Assembly (NCBI GenBank): GCA_002338715.1
Contig: DDIR01000123.1
Coordinates: forward strand, 82,019-129,407
Source of the DNA: Phycisphaerales bacterium UBA1845
GTDB lineage: Bacteria; Planctomycetota; Phycisphaerae; UBA1845
Reading direction: 5' to 3'
Length of the DNA stretch: 47,389 nt
Part shown: positions 1 to 7,948 of the stretch, piece after piece
How the letters are laid out: each line of letters opens with the position of its first letter
Numbering within the stretch: the stretch's first letter is position 1
The notes under the pieces: model-generated
Told to the model about the DNA's origin: nothing
The model's input: only the letters and a program-made list of their open reading frames with translations
Databases searched by the model: none
Made by a program: the position numbers and the translations under genes

Positions 1-272
1 TTGCGGGCGGCGACCATGCGGGCGAGTGTCGGCGTCATTTCAGGACGGATGGCCATCTCGCGCCCACCGCGATCGGTGAAGTGAAAGAGCTGATCGACGA
101 TCTCATCGCCGCTTTTGACGCGATACAAATCCAGGTCTTCAAAAATCGGACCGTCATATTCGACGAAGCCATTGCGCTGCGAAACATGATCCCACTTGCT
201 CATGATCCAGCGGCGAAGGGCCATGTCATCGGGAAAGAAGTCTCGCGTGCCTTTGGGGGATTGATATCGCAT
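1..272 (-). CDS. hisS: Histidyl-tRNA synthetase, N-terminal part (runs off window)
   Basis: Partial class II aminoacyl-tRNA synthetase that charges tRNA-His with histidine in the cytoplasm. Only about 90 N-terminal residues are inside the window; the rest lies left of base 1. The reading starts [16 protein letters not shown], which carries the family's N-terminal GTRDF motif. It continues through a helix (RRWIMSKW), a [12 protein letters not shown] segment and [13 protein letters not shown], the class II motif 2 neighbourhood in HisRS. The ATG at 272 has no in-frame upstream start and is preceded by an AAGAG-like purine stretch. It is the last visible gene of a minus-strand group that follows the YkgJ-like protein and the lipoprotein, with a 75-bp gap before it. 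HisZ (the ATP-PRT regulatory subunit) is a less likely alternative because the N-terminal motif is that of the synthetase. Confidence 0.9.
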   Translation of the reverse strand, partial: MRYQSPKGTRDFFPDDMALRRWIMSKWDHVSQRNGFVEYDGPIFEDLDLYRVKSGDEIVDQLFHFTDRGGREMAIRPEMTPTLARMVAAR

Positions 273-347
273 GGGTACTCTTGCTGATGAAATTGGTTGG
301 CGAAAACGCTGAGCGCAAGCGGCCGCATCAGCGATCTTGCACAATGG

Positions 348-1118
348 CTATGGCGTCTGAAGCGTTTCGGTGAATGTCATGCGGTTACCCGCAACGTCGT
401 AAATTGAAAACTCCACGTCGGTGGTTCCAGTCGGATTAAGCTGATCGCCCGTCGGCAGGTACGCCACCCACCGCGATCCGTCGGCGTTTTCGTCAGAAAT
501 CTCAAAACCGTTCCGCGGAGGTCGATGTTCGAACACACTCACCAACCGATCGCCCGCGCAGCGAAAGGTCATCTTGGCCGTTCCGAGATCGTAGGCGTCT
601 TCTGGTTTTGGCAACTTGAAGCGGACGACGCCCTGATAGACGTTTAGGAGGACGCTCGCACTAGCGATCCGGCGGTCCGGTTTGTTGTATGGACTTTCGG
701 TCTGCAGCCATTTGCCCGCAATCTGCATGAAGTCGCGATCGTCCTGCGACGAGTATGCCGTTGCGACGACTTGAACCTGTTGGCCATCCTCTACACCGGC
801 GAACTTGTATTCGGTTTTGAACCCCCCCGCTTCGTCAAGTTCGGCTTCGACGCGGTCACCACCGATTGAAAAAACGCAGTAGTCGGCGATACCGCTGGCG
901 TCGACCGATTCCTTGGCCAACGCTTTCTTGAGGACGAAGCTGAACTCGACCGTTTCGCCAACGTGAATTTGCTGGCGTTTGGCGATTGACCACTTCCCAC
1001 CGTCGGTTTCACCCGAAGACGTCGCCAGCGATCCGGACAGGCAGCCGGAAGCGCCGGTTAAGACGAGGGAGCAAGTGAATATCATCGACCAGGTTGAACG
1101 CAAATTAAACTTAGTCAT
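348..1118 (-). CDS. Putative lipoprotein of unknown function
   Basis: I do not recognise this 256-residue protein. It starts with a basic n-region and a hydrophobic stretch ending in TGASGC, so Cys26 is a plausible lipobox cysteine and the mature protein would be anchored in a membrane facing the periplasm or surface. The remainder is hydrophilic and looks beta-rich, with alternating hydrophobic residues (VEFSFVLKK, VQVVATAYSS, VEFSIYDVAGN). This would fit an immunoglobulin-like or other beta-sandwich fold, but no catalytic motif is visible. Its ATG overlaps the end of the upstream YkgJ-like gene by 8 bases, so the two are almost certainly co-transcribed and translationally coupled. hisS follows downstream on the same strand. 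Confidence 0.6.
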   Translation of the reverse strand: MTKFNLRSTWSMIFTCSLVLTGASGCLSGSLATSSGETDGGKWSIAKRQQIHVGETVEFSFVLKKALAKESVDASGIADYCVFSIGGDRVEAELDEAGGFKTEYKFAGVEDGQQVQVVATAYSSQDDRDFMQIAGKWLQTESPYNKPDRRIASASVLLNVYQGVVRFKLPKPEDAYDLGTAKMTFRCAGDRLVSVFEHRPPRNGFEISDENADGSRWVAYLPTGDQLNPTGTTDVEFSIYDVAGNRMTFTETLQTP

Positions 1119-1581
1119 GTCGCAACAGTACTTTCAGCGAGGTAAGCGATTGATTGGTGATCAGTCCTTTGGGGCCACCTTTTCGGGCACCGTTCTTTTT
1201 CGCCCTTGGTTGCGGCGGCTTGTTAAAAACGCCCTGCTTTCCGAGTTGCTTGATGGCGTACGCCTCGACATCATGCGGGGTGCGGAGGATGACATCGTAG
1301 TGGTAATCGCCACCCGAGTAATCGCATTCACCCGCATCATATTCGCGGCAGATCGCGGGGCGCGTCTCGTAGATGCCGCACATGTTGTTCGGCATGAGGT
1401 TTTCGCAGTCGGCGGAAATCTGAATGTACCAATCGCCATCCTCGACGAAGACCGAAATGCCCTTGTGCATGACATACCAACGCATATCGTCAAAATCGCG
1501 GCGATCGGTCGGTTCATCGATGGGCAGCGCGATGTAACGGCAGCATGCCCCCGTGCAATGTTCGCATAAAATTGAACCCAT
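1111..1581 (-). CDS. YkgJ-family cysteine cluster protein
   Basis: A 156-residue protein of the YkgJ/UPF0153 type, whose members bind zinc or an iron-sulfur cluster through conserved cysteines; their biochemical role is mostly undefined. The N-terminus has CEHCTGACCR (C6, C9, C13, C14). The middle has a DCENLMPNNMCGIYETRPAI segment followed by CREYDAGEC, which is the family's second cysteine group with the typical IYExRPxxCR signature. The C-terminal 40 residues are basic and lack obvious structure. It is the first gene of a minus-strand group and overlaps the lipoprotein gene by 8 bases. The divergent rsmD starts 149 bases away, so the gap 1582-1730 should hold promoters for both directions; I see no convincing boxes. 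Confidence 0.8.
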   Translation of the reverse strand: MGSILCEHCTGACCRYIALPIDEPTDRRDFDDMRWYVMHKGISVFVEDGDWYIQISADCENLMPNNMCGIYETRPAICREYDAGECDYSGGDYHYDVILRTPHDVEAYAIKQLGKQGVFNKPPQPRAKKNGARKGGPKGLITNQSLTSLKVLLRHD

Positions 1582-1730
1582 AAGTCAAAATCTCGCTTGA
1601 TGGTTGCAGTCCTTGCCAGTTTCGCTCCATTCGCGGATTATAGAATTGATTGCAGTGCGACGCCAACATTGGTTGAGCTGCGAATAAGCCGCTGAAATCA
1701 GGGCCATGTGACTTGTGAGATCCAGACGCG

Positions 1731-2375
1731 ATGCGAATCATCGGTGGGCGGTGGCGCTCAAGACAAATCAAGTGGCCGCAGAGCGGTCAGACCCGCCCCA
1801 TCACCGATCGGGTGAAGTCGGCGCTCTTTGATATTCTCGGTTCGTATTATCAAACGCCCGGGTATCTTCCGGAAATTCAAGTTGCGGATGTGTTCGCCGG
1901 TGGTGGATCGATCGGTCTGGAAGCATCGTCGCGCGGTGCGTCTCGCGTCGTGTTTTACGAACAGGATCGACGGGCGGTGGCCATCCTCAAGAGCAACATG
2001 GAACAATTGCAGATGGGGGCGGAAGGCGTGATCGTCTCATCCAATCTCTGGCGCAAGGGAATCACCCTGCCAGTCGGCTGGGGCAAACACGATCTGGTTT
2101 TTCTCGATCCACCGTTTCCGGTGACAAACGATCTTTCGCCGTCGTCGCGGATGGGCGTGCTCTTGCAGCGATTGCGGCAGGACCATGTGGTTGACGACGA
2201 CGTCCTTCTGGTGTTTCGTCACGAGCAATCCGTCAAAGTCGTCGACAGTCTCCCCGGCGAATGGTTTGTGGTTGATCAGCGTACCTATGGCCGCAACGTC
2301 TTGACGCTCTTGCGGTCTGACGATCCCAACCACGAGCCGGCATGGAAAGAACATTTGGAATCGAAAGTCGAATGA
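1731..2375 (+). CDS. rsmD: 16S rRNA (guanine-N2)-methyltransferase RsmD
   Basis: A 214-residue SAM-dependent methyltransferase expected to methylate the N2 of G966 in 16S rRNA during small-subunit assembly. The opening MRIIGGRWRSRQI and RPITDRVKSALFDILG are the family's signature N-terminal blocks. A Rossmann SAM-binding loop follows (VADVFAGGGSIGLEASSRGA, around residues 51-70), then the catalytic motif IV, here LDPPF near residue 126. Length matches the family. The ATG at 1731 starts directly at the conserved RIIGG block. Its stop codon overlaps the start of the next gene as ATGA, so rsmD and the tRNA nucleotidyltransferase gene form a translationally coupled RNA-maturation pair. Confidence 0.93.
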   Translation: MRIIGGRWRSRQIKWPQSGQTRPITDRVKSALFDILGSYYQTPGYLPEIQVADVFAGGGSIGLEASSRGASRVVFYEQDRRAVAILKSNMEQLQMGAEGVIVSSNLWRKGITLPVGWGKHDLVFLDPPFPVTNDLSPSSRMGVLLQRLRQDHVVDDDVLLVFRHEQSVKVVDSLPGEWFVVDQRTYGRNVLTLLRSDDPNHEPAWKEHLESKVE

Positions 2376-3619
2376 GCCACACGTTTGACGCCATTTCAAG
2401 TGCTGAGTTTGAAGCCGCGAAGTCGATCATCGTGACACTCAAGGATCACGGTCACCAAGCGCTGTTGGCCGGCGGGTGCGTGCGCGATCGACTTCTGGGC
2501 AAGACACCCAAAGACTACGACGTCGCCACGTCTGCAACGCCGGATGAAGTGTGCAAGGTGTTCAAGCGGACCAAGAAGGTTGGCGCGCAGTTTGGCGTTG
2601 TGCTGGTGTCACATCGAAGGCATGAGATCGAGGTTGCGACGTTTCGAACCGATGGCGTTTATCGCGATGGACGACGTCCCGAGGACGTGATTTTTACCGA
2701 CGCCGAACACGATGCGCAGCGGCGAGATTTTACAATCAACGGGATGTTCTACGATCCGGTTGAAGACAAACTTGTTGATTACGTCGGTGGCCAAGCCGAC
2801 CTATCTGCGGAATTGATTCGCTGCATTGGCGAACCTTCAAAGCGCTTTGCAGAAGACCATCTGCGGCTCTTACGGGCTGCACGATTCGCGGCGACACTCA
2901 ATTTTGGAATCGAACCCGAAACGTTCAATGCCATGCTCAAGTATGCGAAGCAAGTCGCTTCCGTAAGTCCTGAACGTATTCGTGCCGAGTTGGCACTGAT
3001 GCTTGTATCCGAGGGGCGGTGCATTGCATGGAAGGCACTTTGCGAAACTGGCTTGTGCAATCACATAATCCAAGGCGTTCAATGGACGATCGATGATCAA
3101 AACAACGCGAGGGATATTTTGGGAAGGCTTCCGGCCCGCGTGTCCTTCCCCCTCGGGCTGGCTGCGGTGTTCAGCCCTTTGGCGGCTGAACGGTCGCCTG
3201 ACACAAGAAAGGTCTGCCGGGCGATTCGATGCAGCAACGAAGAGATGGAATCGGTTTGTCTCCTTCTCAAGTGGGTGTATCGCGTTGTTGACGATGGCGA
3301 ACTTGAGTTGGCCGACATCAAGAACATGTTGGCGTCCGGACACTTCGACGAGATCATTTCGCTCGCCACGGCGTTTACCGCTGATGAGTATGGTTTACGC
3401 ATTCAGGCGCTTCGCGAGCGCGGTGACAAAATCCCCGTTCAAGACCACGCTCCCCCGCCGCTGCTCGATGGTGCGTTTCTACTTGAGCAGCATATTCCGC
3501 AAGGTCCGATCTATCGCAAGGTGCTTGATGCCGTGTACCGCGCGCAACTCAATGAACTCGTGACGACCGTTGATGACGCGCGGGCGATGGCCCAGAAATT
3601 GATTGAGGAGTCTGATTGA
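2372..3619 (+). CDS. cca: CCA tRNA nucleotidyltransferase / poly(A) polymerase family protein
   Basis: A class II nucleotidyltransferase-fold enzyme of about 415 residues, expected to add or repair the 3' CCA end of tRNAs. The polymerase-beta core shows GGCVRDRLLG and, after a short spacer, DYDVATSATP, whose two aspartates (DYD) are the catalytic metal ligands. Then come RRDFTINGMFYDP and the RNA-binding-domain start FAEDHLRLLRAARFAATLNF. The family cannot separate CCA-adding, A-adding and poly(A) polymerase activities by motif alone, so the exact activity is inferred. I prefer the ATG at 2372, which overlaps the rsmD stop as ATGA, over the ATG at 2342, because the 2342 start would add ten unconserved residues inside rsmD. 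The downstream neighbour is convergent. Confidence 0.87.
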   Translation: MSHTFDAISSAEFEAAKSIIVTLKDHGHQALLAGGCVRDRLLGKTPKDYDVATSATPDEVCKVFKRTKKVGAQFGVVLVSHRRHEIEVATFRTDGVYRDGRRPEDVIFTDAEHDAQRRDFTINGMFYDPVEDKLVDYVGGQADLSAELIRCIGEPSKRFAEDHLRLLRAARFAATLNFGIEPETFNAMLKYAKQVASVSPERIRAELALMLVSEGRCIAWKALCETGLCNHIIQGVQWTIDDQNNARDILGRLPARVSFPLGLAAVFSPLAAERSPDTRKVCRAIRCSNEEMESVCLLLKWVYRVVDDGELELADIKNMLASGHFDEIISLATAFTADEYGLRIQALRERGDKIPVQDHAPPPLLDGAFLLEQHIPQGPIYRKVLDAVYRAQLNELVTTVDDARAMAQKLIEESD

Positions 3620-3663
3620 TTGAGGGATCTGGGACTGATTGAGAACGAAAAGGGATAAAGGAC

Positions 3664-4053
3664 TTAGCTGCCCATCGCGCGGATGCGGGCTTCGAGGGGG
3701 CCGATCTCCGTGATGCGAAGACCGAAGTTTTCGCCGACTTTGACGGCTTGACCCTTACCGATATGGCGGTTGCCGACAACGAGATCGAGTTCGGCATCGC
3801 TTGAGCGCGAGAATTCGATTATGGAACCCGCGCCCAGTTCAAGCACTTCGCGCATCGGCATGTTGCGTTCCGCGAGGTGGACGATGATGGGGACTTGCAG
3901 GTGAAAGAGCTTGCGGAGTTCGGGGCTCAGCTTGGAAAGGTCAATCTGGACCTCTCGCCGTCGGGATGTGGGCTCGGGATCTGACGGAATCTCGTGGGTG
4001 CTGTTCACCGAATCCATCAGCGAATCGATTTCGTCTTGTTCAAGAATCGACAT
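3664..4053 (-). CDS. FliN/SpoA-domain protein with a FliM-like N-terminal peptide
   Basis: A 129-residue protein related to the flagellar motor switch protein FliN or the type III secretion SpoA domain, which form the C-ring that sets rotor direction. The C-terminal 75 residues hold the SpoA core: LGAGSIIEF, a VGNRHIGKGQAVKVGENF-type strand pair and the terminal GLRITEI. The N-terminus, ILEQDEIDSLM (residues 3-13), resembles the phospho-CheY-binding peptide of FliM and FliY. The gene stands alone between the CCA-enzyme gene (convergent) and the fab operon, with no other flagellar gene in the window. A flagellar role is therefore likely but depends on genes elsewhere; an injectisome C-ring subunit is an alternative. 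Confidence 0.8.
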   Translation of the reverse strand: MSILEQDEIDSLMDSVNSTHEIPSDPEPTSRRREVQIDLSKLSPELRKLFHLQVPIIVHLAERNMPMREVLELGAGSIIEFSRSSDAELDLVVGNRHIGKGQAVKVGENFGLRITEIGPLEARIRAMGS

Positions 4054-4083
4054 AACTGATCCTACCCGTCGCCGCGCGCAGCA

Positions 4084-4101
4084 GTCCCCTCCATTGGGGA
4101 C
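4084..4101. repeat. Short inverted repeat upstream of the FliN-like gene
   Basis: GTCCCC and GGGGAC form a 6-bp perfect stem around a 6-base TCCATT loop, about 30 bases upstream of the FliN-like start. There is no T-run next to it, so it does not look like a terminator. It could be an operator or chance. The rest of 4054-4281 shows nothing I can name. Confidence 0.3.
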
Positions 4102-4281
4102 GTGATACTTCAGGCCTTGATTGACGTATCGGCGAGGCCGAAATCAGCCTTTAGGATGGCTTTCGGGCAGATAAGGCCTAAGGCGTCCGGGTGACGTACC
4201 TGGCCCTGTGGTTGCACCTGATATGCGGCCGTTCAATAAAAGCGGAATTCAAGCAGCAGACCTTGGTTTGTCTTCGGCGAT

Positions 4282-5532
4282 TTACGGCTTGTACTGACCA
4301 AGCAGAATCGATGAATTGTGTCCGCCGAACCCGAACGAGTTGCTCATGGCGTATTCGATCTTCTGGTCGCGCGGGACCTTGGGAACGTAGTCCAGATCGC
4401 AGCCTTCGCTGGGGTTGTCGAGATTCAACGTTGGCGGAAGGGTTGAATTCTTCATCGCCATGATCGTGGTGATGGTCTCGACGCCGCCGCTGCTGCCCAG
4501 CAGGTGACCGATGGAACTCTTGGTGCTGCTGATCGCGACCTTCTTCGCCGCAGGACCAAACGTCCGCTTGATGGCGGTGGTCTCAGCCAGGTCGCCAAGC
4601 GGCGTGCTCGTGCCGTGGGCATTGATGTAGTTGATGTCGTCAACGGTGAGTTTGGCCTGACGAAGCGCCTGCTCCATCGCGACGGCCGCACCCTCACCGG
4701 TTTCGAGCGGTTGCGTGATGTGGGTCGCGTCGGACGTTGCCCCAAATCCAAGGACCTCGGCATGGATGGTGGCGCCGCGCGCTTTGGCGTGCTCGAGCTC
4801 TTCAAACACGAGTAGGCCTGCACCTTCGCCAAGAATGAATCCGTCGCGGTCACGGTCGAACGGGCGACTTGCACGGGCCGGATCGTCGTTCCGCGTGCTC
4901 AGGGCTTTCATCGCCGCGAACGCACCAAGACCCAATGGCGTCAGCGCAGCTTCCGATCCACCCGTGAATACGAGATCGCACTCGTCATGGCAGATGGCGC
5001 TGAAAGCGTCCTTCATCGCGTGTCCTGCGGACGCACAGGCCGTACCAACCGTCGTGCTGATGCCTTGGAGGTTTTGCTCGATGGCAACGTTGCCCGAAGC
5101 CGCGTTGATCATCAGCTTCGGAATGGTAAACGCAGAAATGCGGTCCGGGCCTTTGTTGACCAGACGCAGATGCTGCTGTTCGAATTCGAGCAACCCGCCG
5201 ATGCCCGAACCCAGGATGACGCCGAGTCGCCGCGGATCGCCGCTGTATGACTTGGCGTCGAAGCCAGCGGACTTTGCGGCTTCGCGCGCCGCGACGATGG
5301 CGAGCTGCGCAAAACGGTCGATGCGCTTTGACGACTTGCGGTCAAAGTGATCGTCTTCCTTGTAGTCGCGACACTCACCACCGATGCGAACTTCAAACGG
5401 GCTCGCGTCGAAGATCGTGATGGCACGGACGCCGCTCATGCCTTCCAGAAGATTCGACCAGAACGTATCCACGTCCATGCCGATACTGGTGACAACCCCC
5501 ATTCCACTGACGACTACACGACGTTGAGACAT
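4282..5532 (-). CDS. fabF: 3-oxoacyl-ACP synthase II (FabF)
   Basis: A thiolase-fold condensing enzyme of about 416 residues that elongates acyl-ACP with malonyl-ACP in type II fatty-acid synthesis. It has the nucleophile motif GTACASAGHAM, the first catalytic histidine in NAHGTSTPLGD, the second in SSIGHLLGSSGG, and the glycine-rich end NSFGFGGHNSS. This is the Cys-His-His triad of KAS I/II rather than the Cys-His-Asn of FabH. I chose the ATG at 5532 (MSQRRVVVSGMG), where homology starts and a GGA lies about 8 bases upstream. A start at 5568 would add twelve residues without family support. It is the last gene of the rpmF-plsX-fabHDG-acpP-fabF operon, separated from acpP by about 100 bases. 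Confidence 0.95.
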   Translation of the reverse strand: MSQRRVVVSGMGVVTSIGMDVDTFWSNLLEGMSGVRAITIFDASPFEVRIGGECRDYKEDDHFDRKSSKRIDRFAQLAIVAAREAAKSAGFDAKSYSGDPRRLGVILGSGIGGLLEFEQQHLRLVNKGPDRISAFTIPKLMINAASGNVAIEQNLQGISTTVGTACASAGHAMKDAFSAICHDECDLVFTGGSEAALTPLGLGAFAAMKALSTRNDDPARASRPFDRDRDGFILGEGAGLLVFEELEHAKARGATIHAEVLGFGATSDATHITQPLETGEGAAVAMEQALRQAKLTVDDINYINAHGTSTPLGDLAETTAIKRTFGPAAKKVAISSTKSSIGHLLGSSGGVETITTIMAMKNSTLPPTLNLDNPSEGCDLDYVPKVPRDQKIEYAMSNSFGFGGHNSSILLGQYKP

Positions 5533-5632
5533 GTTGATCCGTTTCTGAATGCCCGACAACCGGGCCAATAAACAGAATCGAAATCAATCCGCGCGAACCT
5601 GATCGCGTCAAGTGATTTCGATTCTTGGAAAA

Positions 5633-5890
5633 CTATGACGAGCGAGCGGCCATCTGCTTTTCGATGAAGTCAACCGCAGCGCCGACCGTTTGAAGCTTTT
5701 CTGCTTCTTCGTCCGGGATACTGGTGTCGAACTCGTCTTCAAGTTCCATGACCAATTCGACCGTATCCAGCGAGTCGGCGTTGAGATCGTTTACAAATGA
5801 GGTTGCTGTTGTGATTTCACTCTTGTCAACGCCCATCTGCTCGCTAACGATTTCGCAAACCTTCTCTTCGATTTCCTCACGAGTTGCCAC
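5633..5890 (-). CDS. acpP: Acyl carrier protein
   Basis: A small acidic protein of 85 residues that carries acyl chains on a 4'-phosphopantetheine arm between fatty-acid synthesis enzymes. The attachment site is Ser40 in the [12 protein letters not shown] block, followed by the usual acidic recognition helix II ([17 protein letters not shown]). The true start is most likely the GTG at 5890: a strong GGAGG sits 7 bases upstream, and the reading then begins (V/M)[14 protein letters not shown] as in other ACPs. An ATG at 5911 would place that Shine-Dalgarno sequence inside the gene. It lies between fabG and fabF as in most bacteria. A 254-base leader separates it from fabG, so it may have its own promoter to raise expression. 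Confidence 0.95.
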   Translation of the reverse strand: MATREEIEEKVCEIVSEQMGVDKSEITTATSFVNDLNADSLDTVELVMELEDEFDTSIPDEEAEKLQTVGAAVDFIEKQMAARSS

Positions 5891-5897
5891 AGAAAGT

Positions 5898-5902
5898 CCT
5901 CC
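5898..5902 (-). promoter_or_regulatory. Strong Shine-Dalgarno deciding the acpP start
   Basis: On the minus strand GGAGG lies 7 bases before the GTG at 5890. Its strength and spacing favour the GTG start over the in-frame ATG at 5911 and fit the high ACP output cells need. Confidence 0.75.
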
Positions 5903-5953
5903 GACATACAAGTCTGCCGATTGGCTTCATGCCAAGCGAGCAAATAACCGGTA

Positions 5954-5971
5954 GGGGTTCCGCTGAACCCC
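5954..5971. repeat. Inverted repeat in the fabG-acpP gap
   Basis: GGGGTTC and GAACCCC make a perfect 7-bp stem with a CGCT loop, about 64 bases upstream of acpP. No T-tract follows on either strand, so a classic terminator is unlikely. It could attenuate read-through or stabilise a processed acpP mRNA. With arms this short it could also be chance. Confidence 0.35.
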
Positions 5972-6144
5972 TTTCAATTGTAACCACGCAAACCCGGCTG
6001 GTCTTGCCTTTGCGGCCTCGAACCGAGTTCGCGGTGATCCTAGCTTCCCTGTTCCAAATTCGCAACCATATGTGTCGCAAACGAGCCCGTATTTAAGCCG
6101 CTCAAACGGGCAGATGCCCTGGGCGATCAAGCTCTGGCGACAAT

Positions 6145-6891
6145 CTACATGTGCAGCCCGCCGTCAACAACAAGGACCTGCCCTGTGATATATGAGGCCA
6201 CAGGCGACGCCAGGAAACACACGGCTTCTGCGATTTCGTCGCCGATTCCAAATCGCCGCATCGGGATCAGGGGAAGGACCCCTTCCTTGACCTTGTCAGG
6301 CAGCACATCGGTCATGTCCGTTTCGATGAATCCGGGAGCGATTGCGTTGCACGTGATCTTGCGACGGGCCAACTCCTTTGCCGCCGATTTGGTCATGCCC
6401 ACGAGGGCGGCTTTGCTGGCTGAATAGTTCGCCTGCCCGGGATTTCCCATCAATCCCGCGACGCTTGAGACATTGATGATTCGCCCATACCTCGCACGCA
6501 TCATGTGCTTGGTCGCCGAACGCATCAGGCGAAACGCCGAACGCAGGTTGGCGTCGATGACGGTATCAAAGTCATCGTCTGACATTGTCGCCAGCAAACC
6601 ATCGCGGGTAATGCCCGCGTTGTTGACGAGGATATCCAGACGGCCATGCTTTTCTGCGGTGTCTTCCACCACCTTCTCGCAGCCCGCCGCATCGGTGACA
6701 TCGAGCGTCATCGGAATGATCTGGCCCGCAAATTCCCGTTGCTTGGCTTCTTTCTCGACTTCCTGCAACTTGTCGAGAGAACGCGCGCATGCAATGACTG
6801 TGACGCCCCGTTCGGCAAATGCCAAGCTGATGCAGCGTCCAATGCCGCGACTCCCTCCAGTGACGATGGCTACCTGTCCCTGCCAGTCCAT
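6145..6891 (-). CDS. fabG: 3-oxoacyl-ACP reductase (FabG)
   Basis: A 248-residue short-chain dehydrogenase that reduces 3-oxoacyl-ACP to 3-hydroxyacyl-ACP with NADPH. It has the cofactor-binding TGGSRGIG at residues 11-18, NNAG at about 90-93, and the catalytic Ser143, Tyr156 and Lys160 in the VSSVAGLMGNPGQANYSASK stretch. The C-terminal ITGQVLVVDGGLHM is typical of FabG. The start at 6891 immediately precedes the Rossmann strand, so no longer form is needed. It lies between fabD (62-base gap) and acpP in the fatty-acid operon, which supports FabG over another short-chain dehydrogenase. Confidence 0.95.
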   Translation of the reverse strand: MDWQGQVAIVTGGSRGIGRCISLAFAERGVTVIACARSLDKLQEVEKEAKQREFAGQIIPMTLDVTDAAGCEKVVEDTAEKHGRLDILVNNAGITRDGLLATMSDDDFDTVIDANLRSAFRLMRSATKHMMRARYGRIINVSSVAGLMGNPGQANYSASKAALVGMTKSAAKELARRKITCNAIAPGFIETDMTDVLPDKVKEGVLPLIPMRRFGIGDEIAEAVCFLASPVASYITGQVLVVDGGLHM

Positions 6892-6953
6892 CTTTCCGAC
6901 TCCTTGTGTCGTTCTGCGTACTTGCGAATGCAGCGCCGGGCATCATTGTGTTC

Positions 6954-7895
6954 TTAAGAGATGCTGGCCAGGTTCTGCTCTTTGATATCTTCAATCGTGC
7001 CGATGCTTGTGGTGCGAGCGCTCTTGTCGATCTTACGCACCAGGCCCTTAAGCACGCGATTCGGGCCGATCTCGACGAACTCGCCAAACCCGCTCGCGAT
7101 CAACTTTTCGACGCAATCCTGCCAGCGCACTGGCTGGGTCACCTGATCAACAAGCAATTTGCGGATCGATTCCGGACCTTCGTGGAAGTCGCCCGTGACG
7201 TTTGAAAGGACCGGCATCACCGGGGCCTTGATCTCAATGTTGGCCAATACTTCGGCGAGGCCGTCTGCCGCCGATTGCATCAATGGCGAGTGAAACGCCC
7301 CTGCGACTTTGAGCGGGACCGCCCGGAATCCTTTTTCCGATGCCACGTCGACCGATCGATCGCAAGCGGCTTGGTCGCCGGAAATGACGATCTGACCCGG
7401 ACAATTCAAATTGGCTGGACTTAAGACGGCGCCTTGTGCGGCTTCTTCGCAGATGGCTTTCGCCTGGGCTTCATCGACGCCGATCAGTGACACCATGCCG
7501 CTGTCGGCAGCATCAGCCGCTGCCTGCATCAACTCGCCGCGACGATGAACCAGACGCACCACGTCTTCAAAACCGAGGCAGCCCGCATGGTAGAGCGCCG
7601 TGTATTCGCCCAAACTCAAACCAGCCGCTGCCGGCAGCATTGCACGCACATCGACGTTTTCGCCAAGCGCTTCCAGAAGCGCAATGCTCGTCACGAGGAT
7701 CGCCGGCTGCTGAATGTTCGTGGCTTCAAGCTGATCGGGCGTTCCAGAAAAGCACAGTGCCTCTAGGTCAAATCCGACGATTTCGTTCGCCTGGGCGTAG
7801 ACATCCTTGGCCCGCTTGCTGGCGTCGATGAGATCGGCACCCATTCCGGAAAGTTGCGATCCCTGTCCTGGAAAGATTGCAGCTTTTTTTTGCAT
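6954..7895 (-). CDS. fabD: Malonyl-CoA:ACP transacylase (FabD)
   Basis: A 313-residue transacylase that moves the malonyl group from CoA to ACP to feed chain elongation. The oxyanion motif FPGQGSQ is at residues 8-14, the nucleophile Ser94 is in GLSLGEYTAL, Arg119 is in the HRRGELMQ segment (carboxylate binding) and the partner His202 is in GAFHSPLM. The elbow reads GLSLGE instead of the usual GHSxGE, so the histidine before the serine is a leucine; the real dyad (Ser94, His202) is intact. It lies between fabH and fabG in the operon, which fixes the assignment. Confidence 0.94.
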   Translation of the reverse strand: MQKKAAIFPGQGSQLSGMGADLIDASKRAKDVYAQANEIVGFDLEALCFSGTPDQLEATNIQQPAILVTSIALLEALGENVDVRAMLPAAAGLSLGEYTALYHAGCLGFEDVVRLVHRRGELMQAAADAADSGMVSLIGVDEAQAKAICEEAAQGAVLSPANLNCPGQIVISGDQAACDRSVDVASEKGFRAVPLKVAGAFHSPLMQSAADGLAEVLANIEIKAPVMPVLSNVTGDFHEGPESIRKLLVDQVTQPVRWQDCVEKLIASGFGEFVEIGPNRVLKGLVRKIDKSARTTSIGTIEDIKEQNLASIS

Positions 7896-7948
7896 GGTGA
7901 TTATCTTTGCTCCATCTAGATTGCGCTTTTGTCCCGCGCGATAGATTT

